DNA of 64,000 nucleotides, taken from the NCBI RefSeq assembly GCF_009208565.1, contig NZ_WFLK01000019.1, forward strand, positions 1-64,000, given 5' to 3'. Made by a program: the position numbers and the translations under genes. The notes beneath the pieces are model-generated. The model saw only the letters and a list, made by a program, of their open reading frames with translations, was not told the origin of the DNA and made no database searches. Positions 10,784-19,559 of the stretch are shown in pieces; positions within the stretch are counted from its first letter, which is position 1, and each line of letters starts with the position of its first letter. The DNA is from Janthinobacterium aquaticum. Lineage in GTDB: Bacteria; Pseudomonadota; Gammaproteobacteria; Burkholderiales; Burkholderiaceae_D.

Positions 10784-11482
10784 TTAAATCGTGCAACCAT
10801 CCAGGCCACAGACCTGCCCGGTAGGAGCTGCGAGCTGCAGTTCCGATTGGGCGTACATCTTTTCCAAGGCCTGCTTGAACACCTTTTGCGGCTGCGCGCC
10901 AGAAATTTGAACACCATTACCAAAGACGAACAGCGGTACTCCTGAAGCCAAGGCTGACGCAGTACGCTCATCTTGCTGTACCTGATCACGTAGTTCCGGT
11001 GTCGTCCAGGCGCGTTGCACGACGTCGGCAGGCACGCCAGCTTGTGCTGCGAGCGAAGCCAGTGACGCTCGATCAAATAATGATTTACCGTAAGACGTGC
11101 TTTGTTCGTAAAGTACCTCAATCAAGCGTTTTTGTAAGGCCTCATCGTCGACTGCCTTGACGAGCATGTGAGCATCCATGGTGTCACCAAACATCATCGT
11201 GTCGAACTGGTAGTCCAGTCCTTCATCAGCGCCATGCGACTTCACGGCGTAAACCATTCCTTCTGCTGCAGTCGGATTGCGAAACTTCTTCAGCAAGGCT
11301 GACTTGATCGGTTCAGGCGGATAGTTCGGGGCAAGGCGATAGGCGTGGAGATTGACTTGCACTGCCGCTTGATGTTCGAAATCGGCCAGCGCTTTCTCAA
11401 AACGGCGCTTGGCTATCCAGCACCAAGGACAAACGAAATCTGACCAGATGTCGACGACCAGGGTTTTTTTATTGCTGTTCAT
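10784..11482 (-). CDS. FrnE-like DsbA-family oxidoreductase
   Basis: The 232-residue protein has a thioredoxin-fold with active site C18-P-W-C21 in SDFVCPWCWIAKRRFEKAL, no signal peptide, and the helical insertion of 2-hydroxychromene isomerase/FrnE-type proteins. The C-terminus ends VCGLDGCTI, with a further cysteine pair, as in several FrnE proteins. It is likely a cytoplasmic disulfide isomerase or glutathione-linked oxidoreductase used in oxidative stress. It lies between the AhpD-like gene and gor (gaps of 61 and 111 bp). A degenerate relative lies at 13695-14105. Confidence 0.88.
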   Translation of the reverse strand: MNSNKKTLVVDIWSDFVCPWCWIAKRRFEKALADFEHQAAVQVNLHAYRLAPNYPPEPIKSALLKKFRNPTAAEGMVYAVKSHGADEGLDYQFDTMMFGDTMDAHMLVKAVDDEALQKRLIEVLYEQSTSYGKSLFDRASLASLAAQAGVPADVVQRAWTTPELRDQVQQDERTASALASGVPLFVFGNGVQISGAQPQKVFKQALEKMYAQSELQLAAPTGQVCGLDGCTI

Positions 11483-11543
11483 AGATTCACCTTAAATGTA
11501 GAACCTGGCCTATACAGGGACCAGGCTACTAAAACGAAAAGTA

Positions 11544-11876
11544 TTACGCTTTATCGAAAGCATCGAGCACATGGGTGCTGTAGACAACTGCGGCGCCCGC
11601 ATTGAGATTGATCGCAACACCGAGGGCTTCACCGATCTCTTCCGCGGTCACGCCGAGTTTCTTGGCGGCAGCGGCATGGAAGGCGATACAGCCATCGCAG
11701 CGTGTGGTAACGGCTACCGCCAGAGCGATCAGTTCGCGCGTTTTCGCATCGAGACGATTGGTTTTGTCGCCGGCTGCGGCCAGGGCAGCAATGCCTTTCA
11801 TGGTTTCTGGTGTCAATGCATTGAGCTGCATCGCACGAGTATTGATGTCTTGGCGGGCTTGTTTCCAGTCTTCCAT
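11544..11876 (-). CDS. AhpD-like carboxymuconolactone decarboxylase family protein
   Basis: The 110-residue protein carries the AhpD core C60-x2-C63-x3-H67 in RCDGCIAFHAAAAKKLG. In AhpD proteins this motif forms a peroxidase or disulfide-relay site. The length equals the small single-domain members. It is the first gene after operator site 2, probably co-transcribed with the FrnE-like gene and gor. A role in hydroperoxide or thiol chemistry is inferred from the cysteine motif and neighbours rather than from a decarboxylase function. Confidence 0.9.
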   Translation of the reverse strand: MEDWKQARQDINTRAMQLNALTPETMKGIAALAAAGDKTNRLDAKTRELIALAVAVTTRCDGCIAFHAAAAKKLGVTAEEIGEALGVAINLNAGAAVVYSTHVLDAFDKA

Positions 11877-11936
11877 AATGTCCTCAGTTAGCGCTATGCG
11901 CTGATTAGTTATCTGGGCAAATCCCAGGATTCAATA

Positions 11937-11965
11937 ACTCTACCATCTAGTAGATAGGTAGTCAA
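11937..11965 (-). promoter_or_regulatory. Promoter with TetR operator (site 2)
   Basis: Reading on the minus strand, TTGACT (11965-11960), a 17-bp spacer and TAGAGT (11942-11937) form the promoter of the AhpD-like operon. The palindrome variant TACCATCTAGTAGATA (11941-11956) fills the spacer; it has two mismatches to the consensus. Confidence 0.7.
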
Positions 11966-12104
11966 GGTGTGTTTTTGTTTGTCAAACTACGGTTTAAAAT
12001 TTAAGGCTGGTCGATACCGATGACCGGCTAGCTAATAGTCAGCTCGGGTAATGCCACGGCGCAATGCGCCGTGGCAAAAGATGATGGATATTGCCCCAGA
12101 ATAA

Positions 12105-12668
12105 TTAGAGCAATGTATTGAGGATGTGAGTAAATGCTGCCAATGGATCAGATGAAGGGCCCAAGGCCCAGTCAATAAAGCTCGCACCTTCAAGTGCGCC
12201 TAGCAACATCAATGCACAGTCCTTGGCAGGTTTAGCCAGTGTTTTTCCATGTACTTGTGCTGCCTGAAGCAAGTTTTTCTCCATCCAGGACAGCTGCGTC
12301 ACGATCAATTGTCTTCCTAACTCTTGCAAGGACGCGGGTAGAGCAGCCATTTCAGCGGCAAGTGCTCCGCACAGCGGAAGCAGGCGATCATTGGCACTGG
12401 CCAGAAACAGTCCAGCGAACTCGCGCAGGCGTTCAACTGGATTGACCTGCGTTGCATCGATGGTTTGCAATTTCTCGCTAAACAAATCGATATATTGCGT
12501 AATCAATGCGATGCCGAGGTTTTCCTTGGTCGGGAAATGATGGTGAATACTAGCTTTGCGGATGCCGATTTCTTCCGATAGGTCGGCATAACTGAAGGCT
12601 GCGTAGCCTTTCGACCGCAGCTGGATTTCCGCGCTCTTCAAGAGGGCATCCCGGGTGCTGACTGACAT
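12105..12668 (-). CDS. TetR/AcrR-family repressor of the redox regulon
   Basis: The 187-residue protein has an N-terminal TetR helix-turn-helix (residues about 7-53, ending IGIRKASIHHHFPTKENLG) and an all-helical ligand domain with two cysteines (PLCGAL and DCALML) that could sense electrophiles, as in NemR. AGGAG precedes the ATG. It lies 125 bp downstream of the OsmC gene in the same direction, so it may be expressed from operator site 3. No palindrome occurs directly before it. Five copies of the TACCWACTAGTWGGTA palindrome at surrounding promoters make it the obvious candidate to bind them; this is inference. Confidence 0.88.
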   Translation of the reverse strand: MSVSTRDALLKSAEIQLRSKGYAAFSYADLSEEIGIRKASIHHHFPTKENLGIALITQYIDLFSEKLQTIDATQVNPVERLREFAGLFLASANDRLLPLCGALAAEMAALPASLQELGRQLIVTQLSWMEKNLLQAAQVHGKTLAKPAKDCALMLLGALEGASFIDWALGPSSDPLAAFTHILNTLL

Positions 12669-12792
12669 GACAAACTCCTAAACCAATGACCATGGTTCAG
12701 CTTGTGCTGTAGCTGGTCGAAAGGTACTGATATTGCGGCGACCGACATGGTCGGCTGCCGCAGGATTAACATCGAAACTGCAAGGTGGGCAA

Positions 12793-13347
12793 TTATGCCT
12801 CAAGAATCTCCAGCTTGGGCACCATGCGGATGGCCTTGGAGAAATTAGCCAGGTTGACCGAAGTCTTGGTTACTGCCTGGTGCAGCTCTTCGACGCGCTC
12901 GCGCGAAGCGTCGGTATGCAGCCGCACCACGTAGCTTACCTCGTCGTAGCCAGGATTGACGGTTTCGTCCAACCCCAAAAAGCCGCGCAGATCCAGCTTG
13001 CCATCCGTTTCGATTTCCAGGCTGTGCACGGTGATGCCCATGGCGGCCGCATTGGCGGCGTATCCGACTGACAGGCACGCGTTGAGCGCAGCCATCAGCA
13101 ATTCCTGTGGATTCGGCGCCGTGTTTTGACCCAGCAATTGTTCTGGTTCATCGGAGGCGATCTCAAAATGCCGCGCATGCTTCTCACCGCCCAGCTCATA
13201 GTGGCTGACGGTCGCCACACTGCGGGTCTGATGTTGCCACTTGGTTTTGACATTGAAGCGTGCTTCACCTTTGTCCGGATTGGCTGCCACGCATTGAGCG
13301 AACTGTTGCAGGCCGTCTACATTAATACCATTGAGCATATTGGTCAT
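12793..13347 (-). CDS. OsmC-family protein
   Basis: The 184-residue protein matches OsmC/YhfA-like peroxiredoxins: HFEIASDEPEQLLGQNTAPNPQELLMAALNACLSVGYA contains the conserved cysteine. The second, resolving cysteine of classical OsmC is absent (TKTSVNLANF). Classical OsmC reduces organic hydroperoxides; single-Cys relatives are less well defined. It is transcribed from operator site 3, with the TetR gene downstream. Context supports a role in detoxifying reactive species. Confidence 0.85.
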   Translation of the reverse strand: MTNMLNGINVDGLQQFAQCVAANPDKGEARFNVKTKWQHQTRSVATVSHYELGGEKHARHFEIASDEPEQLLGQNTAPNPQELLMAALNACLSVGYAANAAAMGITVHSLEIETDGKLDLRGFLGLDETVNPGYDEVSYVVRLHTDASRERVEELHQAVTKTSVNLANFSKAIRMVPKLEILEA

Positions 13348-13398
13348 GATGGATCCTTTTGATTCGGCGGGTGTAGCCGATATAGTGAAAGAACCATT

Positions 13399-13427
13399 AG
13401 TCTACCAACTAAAAGGTAGGTTTGCAA
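13399..13427 (-). promoter_or_regulatory. Promoter with TetR operator (site 3)
   Basis: On the minus strand, TTGCAA (13427-13422), a 17-bp spacer and TAGACT (13404-13399) precede the OsmC gene. TACCAACTAAAAGGTA (13403-13418) occupies the spacer in the same register as site 2. Confidence 0.72.
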
Positions 13428-13553
13428 GAAAACTCTTCAATTATGTATTTTTGTGGTTTGCCAGATTGAAATTTAAGTGACGTTAACCTGCTCATCTAGT
13501 GGTGGGTAAAGTGCATTCCTATTGACGCTGACATACACTAGCATTGCCATCGC

Positions 13554-13582
13554 TTGACATGCTACCTACTAGAAGGTAGAAT
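13554..13582 (+). promoter_or_regulatory. Promoter with TetR operator (site 4)
   Basis: TTGACA (13554-13559), a 17-bp spacer and TAGAAT (13577-13582) form a strong plus-strand promoter. TACCTACTAGAAGGTA (13563-13578) sits in the spacer. It drives the shortened FrnE relative and the thioredoxin gene. Confidence 0.75.
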
Positions 13583-13694
13583 TTTTCCCATGCAATAGTA
13601 GAACTTGCGCAACCTTGCGACACCACTTGGCGAGAACTTCATAAGCCACACAAAATTGTAGTCTAGGTGTCGTCTCACGACGGGAAATACCTTC

Positions 13695-14105
13695 ATGATT
13701 TGCCATAATCAAACGCTCATTGTCGATATCTGGTCTGACGTCGACAGTCCAGGATTCTTGCAAGCAAAATGCTATTTTGATCAAGCCTTGGCTGACTTTT
13801 CCGATAGACACAGGGTGCAAGTGAACCTACACGGCACTCATTGTTTGGTCGAAGAAGAGCGAAAAATTCCTTGTGGAGAGACATTTTTGTCGAAAAGTGT
13901 ATCGAATGGATCCCACGAAGATCAATGTGGATCGGCTATCCCGATTTGTTCGCCTCACTTTATCTTCAATCAACATTTTTATGTTTCTGGCGTGCAGCCG
14001 GTGCAACGCTATGTCAATGCACTTGAAGGCATGCTCATCTTGTCCAAAGCTGCAAGCATGGAGGCGAGCGGAACCCAATGCCCTTTGGGGCATGGTCTGG
14101 TGTAG
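13695..14105 (+). pseudogene. Degenerate FrnE/DsbA relative without active-site cysteines
   Basis: The 136-residue reading frame aligns at both ends with the FrnE-like protein at 10784-11482. The start LIVDIWSDVDSPGFLQAK matches LVVDIWSDFVCPWCWIAK, and the end FYVSGVQPVQRYVNALEGM matches VQISGAQPQKVFKQALEKM. The middle of about 95 residues is missing, and CPWC has become DSPGFLQ. It cannot act as a thiol oxidoreductase by the usual mechanism. It keeps an intact promoter and operator (site 4), with a 5' leader of about 110 nt, and lies 17 bp before the thioredoxin gene. It may be a decaying copy kept as leader for that gene, or a repurposed small protein. Confidence 0.65.
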
Positions 14106-14122
14106 CGAAAAGGAGGTATAGA

Positions 14123-14452
14123 ATGGGTAATTTTGTCGACTTGTCCGCAGAGGCATTTTCAAACTTTATACGGGAAGGTGACACGATCGTGCTATTTTCC
14201 GCATCGTGGTGTCGGCCGTGCAATGAAATGAAACCAGTGTTTCAGACTCTCGCGAACGAACTGACCGATAGGGCACGCTTTGGCGTGATCGACAGCGCTG
14301 TCTCACCCACTGTTGCCGTCACAATGGGTGTGCGTTCCGTTCCATCGATCGTACTGTTTCGAGATGGGCGTTTGCGTTTGATGCTGAGTGGTCAGCGCAC
14401 CCTTGCAGCAGTGAAACAGGCCATTGTGGAAGAGTTGCAAGAGCCATCATGA
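14123..14452 (+). CDS. Thioredoxin-fold protein (WCRPC)
   Basis: The 109-residue protein has the thioredoxin active site in altered form, W29-C30-R-P-C33, plus the cis-proline loop RSVPSIVLF and the C-terminal helix. AGGAGG (14111-14116) decides the ATG at 14123 over an earlier one at 14078. There is no signal peptide, so it is cytoplasmic. CRPC instead of CGPC should shift the redox potential. It probably reduces disulfides formed in the stress response or recycles the AhpD/FrnE proteins. It is co-transcribed from operator site 4. Confidence 0.88.
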   Translation: MGNFVDLSAEAFSNFIREGDTIVLFSASWCRPCNEMKPVFQTLANELTDRARFGVIDSAVSPTVAVTMGVRSVPSIVLFRDGRLRLMLSGQRTLAAVKQAIVEELQEPS

Positions 14453-14705
14453 CTATCAGCTTGCCGCTGAACTCAGTTATCAAACGCTTGCGAAAGCACC
14501 GGGCAGATCTGCTCAGTTTGTCAGATGGCAGTACTCGAAACTGCTCGCTGAGTTGTGAGCAGAGTATTGATGGTGCGCCGACCTATGTTGCAAGGGCCTA
14601 AAAATATGAAATCACAGCGAGTTAGATATTTGCAACCAGCTTACCCGCTGCTTGGTGCCTCCTAGCAGTCGGCTGCAAGGGGGCGCCGTCGTGCACCTGG
14701 TGCGT

Positions 14706-15479
14706 TTAATTGCGTCCTGCAGTAACGCCGCCATCGACCGGCAAGATTGCGCCGGTAATCCATGACGCTGCGTCGGAGGCCAAAAATAACATGGCTTCAG
14801 CGACATCACGCGGCTGGCCGTTGCGGCCTAGTGGGTGGAAGCTGTCAAAGCCCGGCAATGCAGCTTTGACTTGATCGGCGTCCATGAAGGTGCCGAAGAT
14901 CGGTGTTTCCACTACGGCTGGCGCGACGGTATTGATACGAATGTTCGAGCTTGCTAGCTCGATGGCAAGATTGCGCGTCAACGCGTGTACGCCCGCATTC
15001 GCCGCCGAGTAGGCCGCAGATGGCGTGGCGCCAATCGCCTGCGTGGCCCACATTGAACCCGTTTGGACGATGACGCCACCACCACGTTTCAACATTGCCC
15101 GGGCGGCGGCCTGCGCCATGAAAAACTTGCCTTTCAGGATAATATCCAGAAAGCCGTCGTACTCAGCTGGCGATACCTCAAGAAACGGTTTGGGTTGAAA
15201 CACGCCGGCGTTGTTGATCAGGATGTCGACGCCACCAAATGCGTCTTCGGCCGTATCCACCAGATCCTGGGCTGCCGAGGGCAGACTGATGTCGCCGGCA
15301 TGGAAACGAACGCGCTGATGGCTGGGATCAATTTCGTTGGCCGCTTGCGCCAGTTTGGCAGCATCTCGGCCGCCGATGACCACCGAGGCGCCAGCAGCGA
15401 CCAGGCGCTTTGCTACTTCTTTACCGATACCGGAACTGCCGCCAGTCACGATGGCAACTTTTTTGGTAAATGCATGCAT
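14706..15479 (-). CDS. SDR-family protein with Lys-to-Asn in the active site
   Basis: The 257-residue classical [11 protein letters not shown] at 12-19, NNAG at 89-92, Ser142, Tyr157. The catalytic YxxxK motif reads Y157-S-A-A-N161 (codon AAT), so the lysine that orients NAD(P) and lowers the Tyr pKa is missing. The start is the ATG giving MHAFTKK; the open frame extends further but overlaps the upstream gene. It follows the old yellow enzyme gene by 76 bp and shares operator site 5. It may be inactive, slow, or use another lysine; no other damage is seen. Confidence 0.85.
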   Translation of the reverse strand: MHAFTKKVAIVTGGSSGIGKEVAKRLVAAGASVVIGGRDAAKLAQAANEIDPSHQRVRFHAGDISLPSAAQDLVDTAEDAFGGVDILINNAGVFQPKPFLEVSPAEYDGFLDIILKGKFFMAQAAARAMLKRGGGVIVQTGSMWATQAIGATPSAAYSAANAGVHALTRNLAIELASSNIRINTVAPAVVETPIFGTFMDADQVKAALPGFDSFHPLGRNGQPRDVAEAMLFLASDAASWITGAILPVDGGVTAGRN

Positions 15480-15555
15480 GTTGATACTCCAAGAAGATGT
15501 GGGAGGTACTGGATAAATGGGCAGACCGCGCTGGTGCGTGGTCTGCCTCTGTTTT

Positions 15556-16671
15556 TTAGCGCTCTGACGCTGCGTTATAGGTCGGGTAATCGGTATAGCC
15601 CTGGGATAAGGCACCGCTGACACCGTAGTAGGTCGAGCGATCGCTGTCGGCCAGTGGCCAACCGTTCTGCATGCGCTCCACCAGGTCCGGGTTGGAGATG
15701 AAAGGCATGCCGAAGGCGATAAGGTCGAGGTCGCCTTTTTCCAATTCGCTGCTTGCCAGTTCCTGCGTGAAACCACCGGCGCCGATCAGGGTACCCTGAT
15801 AATCTTGGCGGAATTTGGCGCCAAAACCTGCAGGAACTTCTGCTGCGGTAATGGTTGGCTGATAGTTCAGGTGCACATAGGACAGCTTCCTGGTATTGAG
15901 TGCTTCGGCCATGCTGCTCCAAACTTGCGCTTCGTCAGCGTAGGCACGCATGTCGTACAAACGGCCAAACGGCGAGAAGCGCACGCCAATTTTGCTGCTA
16001 CCAATGGCGGCGGCAATGGCATCTATCGTTTCGAGCAAGAATCGCTGGCGATTGGCGATGCTGCCGCCGTATTGGTCGGTGCGCGTATTGACGGCGCTGC
16101 TCAGGAACTGGTCGAACAGGAATCCATTCGCCGCCATGATCTCGATACCATCGAAGCCCGCTTCAATGGCAACTTTCGCGGCGTGAACAAAGTCAGCGGT
16201 CACGCGTGCAATCTCGTCGACCGTCAGCGCGCGTGGCACGCTAGGGAGCACGGGGCCAGCTTTGCCAGGTTCGATCCAGGCGTACACTGTGGTGTTCTCG
16301 GCAGCAACGGTGCTGGGCCCCACCGGCGCTGCATTGCCCGGCTGAATCGAGACATGCGACATGCGGCCCACATGCCACAACTGGGCAAAAATCTTGCCGC
16401 CTTTGGCATGCACAGCATCTGTGACCGCGCGCCAGCCTTCTCCCTGTACCTCGCTGTAGATGCCTGGGGTGTACAGATAGCCACGGCCTTCATCGGAAAC
16501 CGGCAAGCCTTCAGTAATGAGCAAGCCAGCTGACGCACGTTGAGCGTAATAGAGTGCGGTGAGTTCATCAGGATTGTTCTGGAGCGTGCGGGTACGGGTC
16601 ATCGGCGCCATTACGACGCGATTGGCTAAAGAAATACCGGACAGGTCAAAAGGAGTAAAAAGTTGATTCAT
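15556..16671 (-). CDS. Old yellow enzyme-family alkene reductase
   Basis: The 371-residue FMN-dependent (beta/alpha)8 barrel is close in length to NemA. Family blocks include [10 protein letters not shown] near the start, AQLWHVGR at about 96-103 and [18 protein letters not shown]. The substrate-binding motif, normally H-x-x-H/N-x-Y (HSAHGY in NemA-type enzymes), reads M179-A-A-N182-G-F184. Both the first histidine and the proton-donor tyrosine are therefore replaced. Family members reduce enones, quinones, nitro-esters and N-ethylmaleimide. It is first in an operon with the Asn-SDR, under operator site 5, much like nemR-nemA logic. Confidence 0.9.
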   Translation of the reverse strand: MNQLFTPFDLSGISLANRVVMAPMTRTRTLQNNPDELTALYYAQRASAGLLITEGLPVSDEGRGYLYTPGIYSEVQGEGWRAVTDAVHAKGGKIFAQLWHVGRMSHVSIQPGNAAPVGPSTVAAENTTVYAWIEPGKAGPVLPSVPRALTVDEIARVTADFVHAAKVAIEAGFDGIEIMAANGFLFDQFLSSAVNTRTDQYGGSIANRQRFLLETIDAIAAAIGSSKIGVRFSPFGRLYDMRAYADEAQVWSSMAEALNTRKLSYVHLNYQPTITAAEVPAGFGAKFRQDYQGTLIGAGGFTQELASSELEKGDLDLIAFGMPFISNPDLVERMQNGWPLADSDRSTYYGVSGALSQGYTDYPTYNAASER

Positions 16672-16743
16672 GAAATGCCTCGCAAAGGTTCTGGAGCGCC
16701 GTGGCGCGGAATATTTGACTGGGTAAATACCAAGCTCAAAACA

Positions 16744-16773
16744 AGTCTACCATTTAGTAGGTAGATAAATCAA
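16744..16773 (-). promoter_or_regulatory. Promoter with TetR operator (site 5)
   Basis: On the minus strand, TTGATT (16773-16768), an 18-bp spacer and TAGACT (16749-16744) precede the old yellow enzyme gene. TACCATTTAGTAGGTA (16748-16763) lies across the spacer and -10. Confidence 0.7.
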
Positions 16774-16844
16774 GCATAATTTTCTTGTGAAAGAAAATTT
16801 TGGTCGCACAAAGTGCTCTGTCGCCGTATTGCTCAAACGAAAAG

Positions 16845-17010
16845 TCCTTTACGCCATCAAGGATGAGGCTGAGCGGGAGCGTGCGTCGACGGGCAAGGCA
16901 CCACGAATCAAGCCGACGCGCAAATCGCTGCTAGAGCACCTGGCGCGCGAGGAATGCGCGTATCAATCGGGGCCGAGACTTGCCTGGCGTGCGGGGGCGA
17001 ACCACCCGCT
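16845..17010 (+). pseudogene. IS66 TnpC remnant
   Basis: Part of an open frame reads RIKPTRKSLLEHLAREECAY, which matches the RKPLPEHLPREE segment of IS66 TnpC. A one-base shift then gives ETCLACGGE, matching the CPxCGG zinc motif that follows in TnpC. No other IS66 part flanks it. It is a small decayed fragment, distinct from the three larger IS66 copies in the window. Confidence 0.5.
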
Positions 17011-17123
17011 GCCGCCGTTTTTTGCAATAGTTTTACCTAGGCCAAGTAAAAAAATCGACGCGTGTGGCATGATGGCGCCGCTTATCCGTATCACGCATAT
17101 TTTTCAGGAACCCCCCACGCCCC

Positions 17124-18032
17124 ATGATCCCAAGGCAATTGCGCCAGATACTGGCGCTGCCGAGCAAGCAGCGCAGCGTCTTGCCAGCGCTGCTGCTCTG
17201 CTGCGGCATGGCCAGCGCGCAGCAGCAGGAAGTCACGCTGGCCGTATTTGCTTACCAGGGTGAACGAACGGCGCTGGCAGATTGGACGGACTTGGCCAGC
17301 TATCTGGGCCGGACCGTCACCGGCTACCGCTTTCGCCTGAAAACCTACGACGCGCCCGGCTTGCGGCGCGCAGTAGCCACCGGCGAAGCCGATCTTGTCA
17401 TCACCAACCCTGGTTACTACATTGCGCTTGAAACGGAGGCTGGCTTGAGCCGCATCGCCACTCTGTCCTCGCCAGCGATGCCGGCGATTGCCTCAGTGAT
17501 CTTAACGCGGGCCGATCGCATCGACTTGAGCGAGCTGTCGGATCTGGCCGGCAAGCGCTTGGCGGCCGCGTCGCCGGATGCTTTTGCCGGCTACCTAGTG
17601 GCAGCGCGCGAGCTGCGCGACGCGGGCGTCGATACGGAAACCGACTTGGGTGAGCTGCGCTTTGTCGGTCTGCCAATGTTCAGGACAATCGAGGCCATCA
17701 TGGAGGGCGAAGTTGACGCCGGCATCGTAAAAGCCTGTATGGCCGAGCAGATGATCAGCCAGGGCCTGCTACAAGCGGCGGAGTTGAAAGCGGTGGGGCC
17801 GCACCAGAACGAGGGTTTTCCCTGCATGGCTTCCACGCGTTTATATCCTGACTGGCCGATCGCGGTGGCGCGCCATGTCGATCCGGTTCTGGCTAAGGCC
17901 GTCGCGCTCGCGCTGCTGGCCATGCCCGAAGGAGAGGGGCGCATCAGCTGGACGGTGGCGGCCGACTATCAGCCCGTGCACGAACTAGAGGGTCGGCCGG
18001 GATTGCGGTTTTTTTCGCGAAAAGCTAACTAA
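17124..18032 (+). pseudogene. PhnD/TtrS-like periplasmic sensing domain, truncated
   Basis: The 302-residue frame starts with a signal peptide (LPALLLCCGMASA). It continues as a PhnD-type binding domain (LVITNPGYYIALE, LAGKRLAAASPDAFAGYLVAARELRDAG, MEGEVDAGIVKACMAEQM) up to WTVAADYQPVHEL. In TtrS-like proteins that motif leads into the transmembrane and histidine-kinase parts. Here the last 14 residues or so come from the adjacent repeat (from 17990), whose copy at 46791 truncates an unrelated gene. So this was probably a sensor kinase cut by transposon insertion. A free binding protein is the alternative. Confidence 0.65.
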
Positions 18033-19437
18033 GCTATTGATTACATGGAAAGAAATGTGAATTGCATACTCACGGCAGGAATACTGGCTGCAAAGAAGAT
18101 TTCATGTCCCACGATTATCGCTGTACCGGCCCGCATCTACCTAATGCCGGCCGGGATTCCTGTAAAAATTCCCAAAATTTGATCTAAGCTTTTGTTTTTA
18201 AAGAGTTTAATTCTGATTTTTGTTGCAATATCTGTTCATTTAGATTGGCGGTCGGCTGTCCAGACCAGTCTCTACCTCTGTTTTGAGGCGGGTGGTCGGT
18301 CCAGTGACTGCAGATAACCCCGCAACTCCTCACTGAAGCCTTGGCTCGCTTCGGCTCTAGCGTTAGCTTGGGCCAAGGACAATTCGAGTTCACGTAATCG
18401 GGTTTTCAGTCCCCCCATTTCCTTTCCCAATGCTGCCACCTGCCCCAGCAATACATCATTTTCAGTCACTTTGGCGGCAAGTTGTCGTTCCAGGTCTCCG
18501 GCATGTAGCTGCCCCGCATGAAGCTGCTCGATCTTTTGATCTTGCCGACGGCCGAGCGCTTGTTGCTCGTAAAGCGCCTGTTTGGCATGTGACAGCTCGG
18601 CAACCAATTTAGCGCCTTCCTGGTTCAATCGAGTCGCCTCTTCCTGTTTGAGTACCACCGCTTGTTGCTGTTGCCGTAGCTCGGCTTGCAGTTGCTGTGT
18701 CTGCTGTTCATGGCGCCGCTGATCCTGATCGCGCTGTTCCTTGACTGACTGACGATAATGCTCCAGGGAGTCGCGCGCATGGGCATGCTTTTCCTCCAGC
18801 GACCGCCGGTGCGCCTCATTTTCGGCCAGGCGCTCTTGCAAATCGGCCACCTGCTGCTGCGCTGTGTGGCGCAAGATGGTCTCATTTTGCAAACTGGAAC
18901 GAGTTTGAGTATGCGTCCGTATTTCCTCGATGCCGTCATCTCTGGCCTGGCGCAATTGCTGTTGTAGCGCCGCCAGTTCTTTCTCATAGTTGCCCACGGC
19001 CGCGGCATGGTCGCGCTCCCGTTCGACGCTCCGGGACTCGATAGCCGAGGTCCGTTCGTCGGCTTCTTCATGCAGTCGCGCGGCCAGCCGCACCACAATA
19101 TCATGCAAGGCATCGCTGATCGGCGCCTTGCGCCCGTCACCAGAGCCTTCTTCTGTCTCCAGTTCTTTCAGATATTTATGGATGGTGGTCTTGGACCCCG
19201 TGTTGCCTAAGGCAACTCGGACAGCGTCGACCGAAGGGTAGCGCCCTTGGGCCAGCAACGCATCGCGCGCTTTTTTGATATCCGATTGATACAGTCCGGC
19301 ACGGGCCATAACCTCTCCACGAAATAAGATGATGGATTACATACCATGTAATTACATACCATTTTTCGAGAAATTCAAGCTAAAATTTTCCTTGAAATTG
19401 AAGCAGGATAATGTATTCTTATCCTGTGCCAGGCCAT
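17990..19437. repeat. Direct repeat copy 1 (tnpT segment)
   Basis: This stretch matches 46791-48166 in the same orientation. It comprises the end containing TTTTTTTCGCGAAAAGCTAA, a divergent spacer, the tnpT gene and about 125 bp beyond its start. Both left ends cut into other genes (the sensor here, an IS66 tnpC there), so the left edge is probably a transposon terminus. The match stops just past GCAGGATAAT on the right. Confidence 0.8.
18272..19309 (-). CDS. TnpT-like KfrA_N DNA-binding protein (copy 1)
   Basis: The 345-residue protein has a KfrA_N-type DNA-binding domain (about 1-115, with YPSVDAVRVALGNTGSKTTIHKYL) followed by a long Gln/Glu/Arg-rich coiled coil to about residue 325. In Tn4651-type Tn3 transposons such a protein (TnpT) binds between tnpS and tnpT and promotes cointegrate resolution by TnpS. 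This copy has lost its tnpS partner; sequence past the shared promoter region diverges at about 19437. It is about 90% identical by eye to the copy at 47015-48046. It could still be expressed and act on the other copy's site. Confidence 0.75.
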   Translation of the reverse strand: MARAGLYQSDIKKARDALLAQGRYPSVDAVRVALGNTGSKTTIHKYLKELETEEGSGDGRKAPISDALHDIVVRLAARLHEEADERTSAIESRSVERERDHAAAVGNYEKELAALQQQLRQARDDGIEEIRTHTQTRSSLQNETILRHTAQQQVADLQERLAENEAHRRSLEEKHAHARDSLEHYRQSVKEQRDQDQRRHEQQTQQLQAELRQQQQAVVLKQEEATRLNQEGAKLVAELSHAKQALYEQQALGRRQDQKIEQLHAGQLHAGDLERQLAAKVTENDVLLGQVAALGKEMGGLKTRLRELELSLAQANARAEASQGFSEELRGYLQSLDRPPASKQR

Positions 19438-19519
19438 GTTTTGTGCAGTTTTGACCAGTGCACCTGTACATTTAGCCTGAACGCCAGACAAACGCGACAC
19501 CGCTCCTTTTGCCAACGAC

Positions 19520-19546
19520 TGTTGGCGCCGACCTAAAATTGACCCC
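19520..19546. repeat. IS-end-like motif, copy 1
   Basis: GTTGGCGCCGACCTAAAATT followed by GACCCC. Variants recur at 29737-29761 and 32943-32967. The recurrence at junctions between unrelated fragments suggests leftover termini of one IS type, possibly IS21-like; no matching transposase is present. Confidence 0.5.
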
Positions 19547-19559
19547 CAGAAGTGCATCT

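Noticed and set aside
12735..12761. Inverted repeat between the OsmC and TetR genes as a sixth operator
   Set aside because: The sequence (GACCGACATGGTCGG type) does not match the TACCWACTAGTWGGTA palindrome and has no promoter around it.
16787..17263. 158-codon frame as an intact gene
   Set aside because: Only a short IS66 TnpC-like stretch is recognisable, and it continues in another frame; the rest overlaps the start of the sensor gene.
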